From an uncultured Brachyspira sp. (GTDB lineage: Bacteria > Spirochaetota > Brachyspiria > Brachyspirales > Brachyspiraceae), in the NCBI RefSeq assembly GCF_944390595.1, contig NZ_CALXRN010000130.1:1-50995 (forward strand): DNA of 50,995 nucleotides. Reading direction: 5' to 3'. Position numbers and translations under genes: made by a program. The notes beneath the pieces are model-generated. The model did no database searches and was not told the origin of the DNA. It was given only the letters and a program-made list of their open reading frames with translations. Positions 44,533 to 50,995 of the stretch are shown in pieces (position 1 is the first letter of the stretch; each line of letters opens with the position of its first letter).

Positions 44533-45179
44533 TGTCTGATTTTTCTTTATCAATATTTTCTTCAAATCATAATAATATGCTTGATTCATTAAATGAAGCT
44601 AAAGAATATAATGTAACATATTTGCATTTTGATGTTATGGATGGGAAATTTGTGCCTATGACTGGATTAAGTATACATGATTTAGAATACGTCATTGATT
44701 ATACGAGTATACCTATAGATGTTCATTTAATGACTTATAATCTGAAAGAAACTGTAAGAGAATTTTCAAAATTTGATTTGAATTCTATAGCAATACATAT
44801 TGGAGTAGAATCATATAATAATACTATAGATATTTTGAAGTATATACGAAGTTCTGGGATAAAATCATCAATAGCGATTTCTCCAGAAAATGATATTTTG
44901 GAAATAGAAAGGTATTTAGGTTTTATTGATGAAATTCTCATTATGACTGCAAGACCTGGTATTAAAAATAGTGCATTCATAGAGGATAGTTTTGAGAATA
45001 TAAATAAAGCTTCATATATTTTGAATAATAGTAATATAACTATATCTGTTGATGGAGCATTGGATATAGATAAAGCTTTTAAATGTATAAATAATGGAGC
45101 TGGTAAAGTTATTATGGGAAGGTGCTTTTATAATAGTACAAATAAATTAGATTTAGTAAATAGTGTTATAAATAAATAA
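44532..45179 (+). CDS. Ribulose-phosphate 3-epimerase family protein
   Basis: 215 aa TIM barrel. LHFDVMDGKFVPMTG (His/Asp metal ligands), PIDVHLMTYN, and SVDGALDIDKAFKCINNGAGKVIMGRCFY are family motifs. It converts a 3-epimeric ketose phosphate, feeding the product to the pentose-phosphate pathway. Family members with similar length act on ribulose-5-P or on allulose-6-P; I cannot separate these. It starts at the ATG overlapping the isomerase stop. Last gene of the operon. Confidence 0.88.
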   Translation: MSDFSLSIFSSNHNNMLDSLNEAKEYNVTYLHFDVMDGKFVPMTGLSIHDLEYVIDYTSIPIDVHLMTYNLKETVREFSKFDLNSIAIHIGVESYNNTIDILKYIRSSGIKSSIAISPENDILEIERYLGFIDEILIMTARPGIKNSAFIEDSFENINKASYILNNSNITISVDGALDIDKAFKCINNGAGKVIMGRCFYNSTNKLDLVNSVINK

Positions 45180-45197
45180 TAATTAATTGTTAAAATT

Positions 45198-45226
45198 TTG
45201 AAATTTTTGCTGTTATTTTATATAAT
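45198..45226 (+). promoter_or_regulatory. uvrC promoter, predicted leaderless start
   Basis: TTGAAA (45198-45203), a 17-bp spacer and TATAAT (45221-45226). The -10 ends only 6 bases before the uvrC ATG, so transcription would begin at or within a base or two of the start codon. Confidence 0.75.
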
Positions 45227-45232
45227 GTAATT

Positions 45233-47083
45233 ATGAATCAAGAAATTAAAAGCTATATATATGATAAATTAAAGCGTATACCTGATAAATCTGGTGTATA
45301 CTTTATGAAAGATATTAATTCTGCCATAATTTATATAGGTAAGGCAAAATCTCTAAAAAAAAGAGTATCATCATATTTTAATAATTCTAATAAAGATGCT
45401 AAAACTACAGCACTTGTTGATCATATAAGGGATATTGATTATATATTGACAGAAAATGAAGTTGAAGCTTTGATATTAGAAGCTGAGATGATAAGAAAGC
45501 ATAAGCCTCATTATAATATATTGCTTAAAGATCAGAAATCATTTCCATTTATAGCCATCACAAATGAACATTTTCCAAGAGTTATTAAAGCAAGAAATGT
45601 TATAGATAAAGAAAATGCAAGCAAATATAAAAAATATTACGGACCTTATGTTGCTGCTGAGAAAGCAGATAATATAGTTAAGTTTATAGTTGATAATTTT
45701 AAATTAAGAAGATGTAAATATGATTTTCCTTTAAAAAGACCCATAAGACCTTGTCTTTATCATCATATAGGAAAATGTACAGCTCCTTGTGCCAATTTAA
45801 TTAATGAAGAAGAATATGATAAAACAATAGAAGAAGCCATTATGGTGCTTGAAGGGAATGTTGATGAACTTGTTGCTAAACTTAAGCAAGATATGTTTCA
45901 GCATGCCGAAAAATTAGAATTTGAAGCTGCAAAAGATTTAAGGGATAAAATAGATTTGCTTAAATATATAACTGTAGAACAGAGCATATATATTCCTGAA
46001 AGCGATGATATAGATATAATAGGTGCTTATGGAGAGAATGGTAATTATATAATAGTTATTTTATCTGTTAAAGGAGGAAAACTTATAGACAGGAAAACTT
46101 TCAATATGCAGGCTGCAGAAAATATCGAAGATGATTATTATGATGATAAAAAGGTATCAAAATATTCTGAGGTTATATCTGCTTTTTTTACACAATATTA
46201 TACTCATGCTAATCTCATACCTTCCTCAATATCAACTGATTTTCCAATTATAGATGCTGATGTTATAAAAGATTATTTAAAAAAAATATCAGGAAGAGAT
46301 GTTGATATTAAATTGGATAATACTAAAAAAGGTCTTATGGATATAGCAAATGAGAATGCTAAGCATTTGTTTAAAGAAAAGGCACTTGTAAGAGAAATAC
46401 CTTTAGGAATAACAAGACTTCAGGAAATATTTAAATTGAAGCGTGCTCCTACTATAATAGAATCATTCGATATAGCACATATTCAGGGAAGCTATACTAT
46501 GGCTGGAATGGTTAGATTTGTTAATGGAGTATCAGACAACAAGAATTACAGAATATTTAATATGAAAACAGTTACAGGAATAGATGATTTTGCTTCTATA
46601 AAAGAGGCTGTTTATAGAAGATATAAAAGACTTAAAGAAGAGAATCTGACATTTCCAGATTTAATATTAATAGACGGAGGACGCGGACAGCTTAATTCTG
46701 CTATAGAAGCATTGAAAGAGCTTGATATAAAGGGGCAGCCTATAATGGCACTTGCTAAAAAATTTGAAGAGATATATTTGCCTAATAGAGATAAACCTGT
46801 TCAGTTAAATGATAATGAGCCTGCAAGACTTTTTTTACAGAAAGTTAGAGATGAAACGCATAGATTTGTTAATACAAGTCATGGAAAGAAAAGAAGCAGA
46901 GAAATGGTTAAAAGCGAGCTTGAAAATATTGAAGGGCTTGGTAAAAAAACTATAGAAAAATTATATGCTCATTTTATCAATATTGATAATATAAAAAGAG
47001 CTTCATTAGAAAGTATACGTAATATACCTGGTATAAGTTATAAAGCAGCTAATAATATATATAATCATTTTCATGATGCATAA
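45233..47083 (+). CDS. uvrC: UvrABC excinuclease subunit C
   Basis: 616 aa, full length. N-terminal GIY-YIG nuclease (DKSGVYFMKD to YIGKAKSLKKRVSSYF, 18-52), UVR motif for UvrB contact (MFQHAEKLEFEAAKDLRDKI), RNase H-like nuclease (ESFDIAHIQG, LILIDGGRGQLN), and C-terminal helix-hairpin-helix pair (IEGLGKKTIEKLYAHF, IPGISYKAANNIYNHF). It makes both incisions of nucleotide excision repair. There is no Shine-Dalgarno sequence before the ATG, matching the leaderless promoter. Ends 2 bp from the convergent lipoprotein gene. Confidence 0.97.
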   Translation: MNQEIKSYIYDKLKRIPDKSGVYFMKDINSAIIYIGKAKSLKKRVSSYFNNSNKDAKTTALVDHIRDIDYILTENEVEALILEAEMIRKHKPHYNILLKDQKSFPFIAITNEHFPRVIKARNVIDKENASKYKKYYGPYVAAEKADNIVKFIVDNFKLRRCKYDFPLKRPIRPCLYHHIGKCTAPCANLINEEEYDKTIEEAIMVLEGNVDELVAKLKQDMFQHAEKLEFEAAKDLRDKIDLLKYITVEQSIYIPESDDIDIIGAYGENGNYIIVILSVKGGKLIDRKTFNMQAAENIEDDYYDDKKVSKYSEVISAFFTQYYTHANLIPSSISTDFPIIDADVIKDYLKKISGRDVDIKLDNTKKGLMDIANENAKHLFKEKALVREIPLGITRLQEIFKLKRAPTIIESFDIAHIQGSYTMAGMVRFVNGVSDNKNYRIFNMKTVTGIDDFASIKEAVYRRYKRLKEENLTFPDLILIDGGRGQLNSAIEALKELDIKGQPIMALAKKFEEIYLPNRDKPVQLNDNEPARLFLQKVRDETHRFVNTSHGKKRSREMVKSELENIEGLGKKTIEKLYAHFINIDNIKRASLESIRNIPGISYKAANNIYNHFHDA

Positions 47084-47085
47084 TA

Positions 47086-47718
47086 TTATTCTAATTCTGT
47101 TTCTATTACAACATTATATTCATTTGAAGTATAGCTTTCCTCTAATATATATGCATTATTTGTTAATTTAATGGCATTATCAGCTTCTATTCCGGAATCT
47201 ATTAATATGTTATATAAAGATTTATAAGCTCTTTTTAAGGCATTTTGAGTGAGTATTTGTCTTGTATAAGCACTTAAATTTTCAGTAATTTCTATAGAGG
47301 CATTTGCTCTAAAAAATTTTTCTTCTACAGAGCCTTCTTTTTTTATGAGTTTTAAAGCCTCTAATGTCTTTTCATATATTGAATCATCTTTAACTTTTAT
47401 TTCAGTGTAAAAATTATTATTTTTTTCATATTGTTTTATATTTGCTATGTCTTTATTATCAAAATCTATTAAATTTTTATCTTTTAAATGTACAGCAACC
47501 ACATTGAAATCATTTCTATTTATTGATTGAGCTGTCTGTTCTGCTATAGAATAGTATATGCTGTCTATTGCTTTTGATTTGCTGGCATCATAATTTAAAT
47601 CGCTGTATGATTTTGAATATAATATTCCTTTTTTAACATTGCTTTTTGAACATGATACTGTTATAATTGATAGAAATATAAAAAATATCAATAAAAAATT
47701 TGTATTGTTTTTTTTCAT
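47086..47718 (-). CDS. Lipoprotein of unknown function
   Basis: 210 aa. Signal with lipobox IITVSC (Cys23). The mature protein is mixed helical and polar (YSIAEQTAQSINRNDFNVVAVH, ALKRAYKSLYNILIDSGIEADNAIKLTNNAYI) without a recognised domain. The Ala/Gln-rich SIAEQTAQ stretch recalls LPP20-type bacterial lipoproteins only loosely. Convergent with uvrC, divergent from the next lipoprotein gene. Confidence 0.75.
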   Translation of the reverse strand: MKKNNTNFLLIFFIFLSIITVSCSKSNVKKGILYSKSYSDLNYDASKSKAIDSIYYSIAEQTAQSINRNDFNVVAVHLKDKNLIDFDNKDIANIKQYEKNNNFYTEIKVKDDSIYEKTLEALKLIKKEGSVEEKFFRANASIEITENLSAYTRQILTQNALKRAYKSLYNILIDSGIEADNAIKLTNNAYILEESYTSNEYNVVIETELE

Positions 47719-47799
47719 AGTTTATAATAGGTTATCCTTTAATATATTAATTATTTTAACTTAATAATATTAATAATTGTAAAAAATGGAGATTATATA

Positions 47800-48546
47800 T
47801 TGAAAATAAAATTAATTATTTTATCAGCATTGTTTATTGCAATTTTCACTTCATGTGCTAAGCAGGAAGATAATTTTCTTGAAGATATGGCATCTTTGGA
47901 TAAATCTTATATTGATGCTCTTTTAAATATTAGAGATTCAAATAATTCTAACGGAAAAGAAGTTATAGAGAAATTTATAATAGTATGGGATGATTTCAAA
48001 AATAAATACTATAATGTTAATATAGAAGATCCTCAATGGAAAGCAGACTTTGACAGTTTGCAGGACATATTAATACGTTCTCATTATTATATATCCAGCG
48101 GAGAAGATGAGAGTGCCGGATACTCCATAATGCATGATATAAAATATGTTTTATCGGATTTGAGAAAAAGAAATAATGTAAATTGGTTTTTTGATAATTT
48201 AAATTCTATATATAAAACTGCATTTAGAATGTATGAATTATCAAAAATATACGGTTCTTCTAATACTGTACTTACTCAGGAAGAGGAAGAGAAGTTATTG
48301 GTTGTTTATTATTTGCTTGATAATGCCACTAAAATGACAATATCAGAATTTGATAAAAGTAATATTCATCTGCTTCATTTATCTCAGGAACAGCTTGGGA
48401 CTTTAAGACATAATATAGAGACTATAGATGATTTAGTTAAGTCTATAGGAGAGAATTTATTTTCAAAAAGATATGATACTATTTATAATATATCAGATAA
48501 TATTTTAAATATTTATTTTAATTCACTGCAGATAATAAGAGGGTAG
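47800..48546 (+). CDS. Lipoprotein of unknown function, truB operon
   Basis: 248 aa from a TTG start preceded by GGAG at 8 bp. Lipobox IFTSC (Cys19). The mature part is largely helical, with DSLQDILIRSHYYISSG, HDIKYVLSDLRKR and LLHLSQEQLGTLRHNIETID; the spacing suggests a four-helix bundle of the kind found in periplasmic cytochrome b562-like or DUF-type proteins, but I assign no family. truB begins 7 bp after its stop, so the two are probably co-transcribed. Confidence 0.8.
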   Translation: MKIKLIILSALFIAIFTSCAKQEDNFLEDMASLDKSYIDALLNIRDSNNSNGKEVIEKFIIVWDDFKNKYYNVNIEDPQWKADFDSLQDILIRSHYYISSGEDESAGYSIMHDIKYVLSDLRKRNNVNWFFDNLNSIYKTAFRMYELSKIYGSSNTVLTQEEEEKLLVVYYLLDNATKMTISEFDKSNIHLLHLSQEQLGTLRHNIETIDDLVKSIGENLFSKRYDTIYNISDNILNIYFNSLQIIRG

Positions 48547-48553
48547 GTTTAAT

Positions 48554-49438
48554 TTGCTTAAAGGATTTTGTATTGTTAATAAACCTATTGGAATAACATC
48601 TTTTGATACTATAAAAAAAATAAAAAAACATTTTAGAGAAGAATATAATATAATAGAAAAAAGAGTAGGGCATGTAGGAACATTGGATCCTTTTGCAGAC
48701 GGAGTTTTAATACTAGCTTTTGGAAGATATACTAAACTTTTTTTCTTATTTGATGACATGCCTAAAGAATATATTGCTGAAGGCGTATTTGGTGAAAGCA
48801 GAGATACAGATGATGTAGAAGGAAAAGTTTTGTCTGTATCAGATTATAAAAATATATTAAGTTTTGAAGAATTAGATAAACTTATAAAAACAAATTTTTC
48901 TGGAAATATTATACAAAAACCGCCTATATATAGTGCCAAAAAAATAAACGGTAAAAGGGCTTATGATATGGCTAGAGCTAATGAAAAATTTGAATTAAAA
49001 AGTGTAAATGTATGCATTAATAATATTGAGCTTCTCGAATATAATTATCCATATTTCAAAATAAAAACTTCTGTAAGCAAAGGTACTTATATAAGGTCTA
49101 TTATTAGAGATATAGGCATTATTACAAATAATCTTGCATATACTAAAAGTCTTACAAGATATTCTATAGGCGAATATAATATAAATATGGCTTATAATAT
49201 AGAAAATATAAATTGCGATAATATACTTTCTTTTTCTGATATGTTTAAAGATTTAGATAATGTTGTTATTAAAGATAAAGAAACAGTAAAACAAATACTA
49301 TGCGGCAATACTAAAATGATTGAATCTATAGAGATAAAAAATAAATATTTAGTTTTGAATGATGAAAATAATAATTTAATTGCTGTTATTACAAATGATT
49401 CTGATAAAAAAAATACCTATTCATTTATAAATATATAA
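48554..49438 (+). CDS. truB: tRNA pseudouridine55 synthase
   Basis: 294 aa from a TTG start. Signature FCIVNKPIGITSFDTI (5-20) and KRVGHVGTLDPFADGVLILAFG, with the catalytic Asp in GTLDP; KPPIYSAKKINGKRAYDMAR and SKGTYIRSIIRDIG complete the family. It makes pseudouridine 55 in the T-loop of tRNAs. The usual rbfA and infB neighbours are not in the window. Confidence 0.95.
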   Translation: MLKGFCIVNKPIGITSFDTIKKIKKHFREEYNIIEKRVGHVGTLDPFADGVLILAFGRYTKLFFLFDDMPKEYIAEGVFGESRDTDDVEGKVLSVSDYKNILSFEELDKLIKTNFSGNIIQKPPIYSAKKINGKRAYDMARANEKFELKSVNVCINNIELLEYNYPYFKIKTSVSKGTYIRSIIRDIGIITNNLAYTKSLTRYSIGEYNINMAYNIENINCDNILSFSDMFKDLDNVVIKDKETVKQILCGNTKMIESIEIKNKYLVLNDENNNLIAVITNDSDKKNTYSFINI

Positions 49439-49442
49439 TAAA

Positions 49443-49481
49443 AAAATAAAGCAAAGATTATTAAAATCAATGCTTTATTTT
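49443..49481. terminator. Bidirectional terminator between truB and gatA
   Basis: An 11-bp perfect stem AAAATAAAGCA/TGCTTTATTTT with a 17-nt loop. It has T-rich flanks on both strands, so it can end both the rightward truB and the leftward gatA transcripts. Confidence 0.88.
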
Positions 49482-49501
49482 ATTTATTTAAATTTTTTAT
49501 A

Positions 49502-50950
49502 TTATTTGTTTAATAATTCATGAGCATAAGCCATTTTGAACATAGATACTTCGTCAAACTGCTTAGTTATAAACTGTATACCTATAGGCATATTGTTTTT
49601 ATCTACACCGCAAGGAACGCTCATTGCAGGAAGCCCAACCAAGTTTATATTAGAAGTATAACTGTCAGCTAAGAAACTTAAAGCACTGTCAGTTTGATCT
49701 CTTGTGCCTAAAAGACCAGCAGTTACAGGAGATGAAGGAGATATTATAACATCAACATTCTTGAATGCATTATCAAAATCCATCTGCATTAATTTTCTTA
49801 CTTTTAAAGCATGCTGATAATGGCTGTAGAAGAATCTTTTACCAGTCATTAAAGTTCCGAATAGTATTCTAGCCCTAGTTTCAAAAGCAAGTCCTACGCT
49901 TCTTGAAGTATAATAATATTCATCTAAATTGAAATCGCCTTTAGGGTGATAACCGTATCTTATTCCGTCATATCTTCCCATATTTGATGCTACTTCAACG
50001 GCCATAACAGCAGTATAAACTCTTGAACCATATTTAGCATTAGGAAGACTAATATCAACTATTTCAGCGCCTTGATCTTTTAATTTTCCAATAGCATCCA
50101 TTATATTTTCTTTTACATCATGTGCTATTAAATCTGTATCATAATACTCTTTAGCAAGTCCTATTTTCATACCTTTAATATTACCGTCTAAAGCAGAAAC
50201 ATAATCAGGAACAGGAATATTTAATGTTGTAGACTCTTTAGGATCAAAACCAGCTATAACTTTAGTCATTAAAGCAGCATCTTTAACATCTTTAGTTAAT
50301 GGTCCTACTTGATCCAAACTGCTTGCCATAGCTATACATCCAAGTCTAGGTACTCTTCCATAAGTAGGCTTAACACCAACTATTCCGCAGAATGATGCAG
50401 GCTGTCTTATAGAACCTCCTGTATCGCTTCCCAAAGCTCCAAAAGCAAAGTTAGCAGCAACAGCAGCAGCAGAACCGCCGGAAGATCCTCCTGGTACATG
50501 ATTTCTGTTTATAGGGTTTCTAGTTATGCCGTAATTGGAAGTTTCTGTAGTTCCTCCCATAGCAAATTCATCCATATTAGTTCTGCCTATTATAATAGCT
50601 CCGTTATCTATTAATCTTTGAACTGTAGGAGCTGTATAAGGTGCTTTATAACCTTCAAGCATTTTTGAAGAAGCTGTCATTAAATGATCTTTATAACATA
50701 GATTATCTTTAATGGCTATAGGAACACCTAATAATGGTAAATCCTCTCCATTGTTTATTCTATCCTGTGCTTTTTTAGCTTGTTCTAATGCTTCATCTTT
50801 AAAAACTTCAAGATAAGCGAATATTTTATCTTCTCTTTTATCATCAGCTTCTATTTTTTTTATAATAGAATCAACTAATGTAGGAGCATCTATTTCCTTA
50901 TTTTTTAATTTTTCTCTTATTTGAATTATAGTTAATTCATTTAACTCCAT
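49502..50950 (-). CDS. gatA: Glutamyl-tRNA(Gln) amidotransferase subunit A
   Basis: 482 aa from the ATG at MELNELTII; an ATG 7 codons earlier lacks a ribosome site, while GAGG lies 9 bases before the chosen one. Amidase-signature triad: Lys in VPIAIKDNLC, cis-Ser in PGGSSGGSAAAVA and nucleophile Ser in DTGGSIRQPASFCG. It supplies ammonia for converting Glu-tRNA(Gln) (or Asp-tRNA(Asn)) with GatB and GatC, which lie outside the window. The 45 bases upstream contain AT-rich text but no gene. Confidence 0.96.
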   Translation of the reverse strand: MELNELTIIQIREKLKNKEIDAPTLVDSIIKKIEADDKREDKIFAYLEVFKDEALEQAKKAQDRINNGEDLPLLGVPIAIKDNLCYKDHLMTASSKMLEGYKAPYTAPTVQRLIDNGAIIIGRTNMDEFAMGGTTETSNYGITRNPINRNHVPGGSSGGSAAAVAANFAFGALGSDTGGSIRQPASFCGIVGVKPTYGRVPRLGCIAMASSLDQVGPLTKDVKDAALMTKVIAGFDPKESTTLNIPVPDYVSALDGNIKGMKIGLAKEYYDTDLIAHDVKENIMDAIGKLKDQGAEIVDISLPNAKYGSRVYTAVMAVEVASNMGRYDGIRYGYHPKGDFNLDEYYYTSRSVGLAFETRARILFGTLMTGKRFFYSHYQHALKVRKLMQMDFDNAFKNVDVIISPSSPVTAGLLGTRDQTDSALSFLADSYTSNINLVGLPAMSVPCGVDKNNMPIGIQFITKQFDEVSMFKMAYAHELLNK

Positions 50951-50995
50951 AGTAAAAAACCTCTTGAACAAAAATATAATAAAAGTTATTAATTT

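Overview
The window is very AT-rich bacterial DNA with short intergenic gaps, TTG as well as ATG starts, and lipoproteins with Leu/Ile/Val-x-Ser-Cys type lipoboxes. Its gene set (spirochaete-like envelope proteins, lone trpB, RNase J, CNNM/TlyC-type protein, tRNA-Leu without encoded CCA, AT-rich intergenic DNA) best fits a Brachyspira-like spirochaete. That assignment is inference from composition and protein style, not a database result. I see no prophage, integrase, insertion sequence, CRISPR array or rRNA.

Region 1 (1-9804). A leftward promoter with MerR-type architecture sits at the very edge. Next comes an eleven-gene type II fatty-acid/polyketide cluster, read rightward: ketosynthase-like protein, ACP, acyl-ACP/CoA ligase, hotdog dehydratase, LpxL-like acyltransferase, thioesterase, LolA-like carrier, MMPL exporter, ketosynthase, second dehydratase and ketoreductase. 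Gene content and order match the aryl-polyene (APE) family of clusters. Several usual members are missing, including the aromatic ammonia-lyase, a methyltransferase, a second ACP and a second full ketosynthase. The likely product is a polyene or modified acyl chain moved to the outer membrane.

Region 2 (9801-15943). A leftward operon encodes a CAP-domain protein, ExbD and an alpha/beta hydrolase. It is followed by ackA with its own promoter and terminator, a HEPN/nucleotidyltransferase pair, an orphan OppA-type lipoprotein and tRNA-Leu(GAG) behind a near-perfect promoter.

Region 3 (15977-24195). This holds a methyltransferase gene whose probable 5' leader carries eleven perfect GCGAT repeats, a CNNM/CorC membrane protein, a beta-propeller lipoprotein, a lone trpB, a TPR-DUF2971 protein, a small 11-residue-repeat lipoprotein and a flavodoxin.

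Region 4 (24197-33574). A leftward operon runs RNase J, SppA, Yip1-like membrane protein, LptF/G permease, with a 106-nt two-frame overlap between the first two. A GAF protein/subtilase pair follows, then an ECF-like sigma factor with a Cys cluster behind a 52-codon ORF and an unknown gene, and a DUF4037 nucleotidyltransferase.

Region 5 (33602-45179). pheS-pheT and a phosphoribosyltransferase precede a sugar uptake/catabolism operon: RpiR regulator, FGGY kinase, permease, binding protein, ABC ATPase, SIS isomerase and phosphopentose epimerase. The kinase, permease and binding-protein genes each carry one inactivating single-base-type lesion, while all flanking genes are open. The operon appears to be decaying or switched off.

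Region 6 (45198-50995). uvrC appears to have a leaderless mRNA. Two lipoproteins, truB, a bidirectional terminator and leftward gatA follow.
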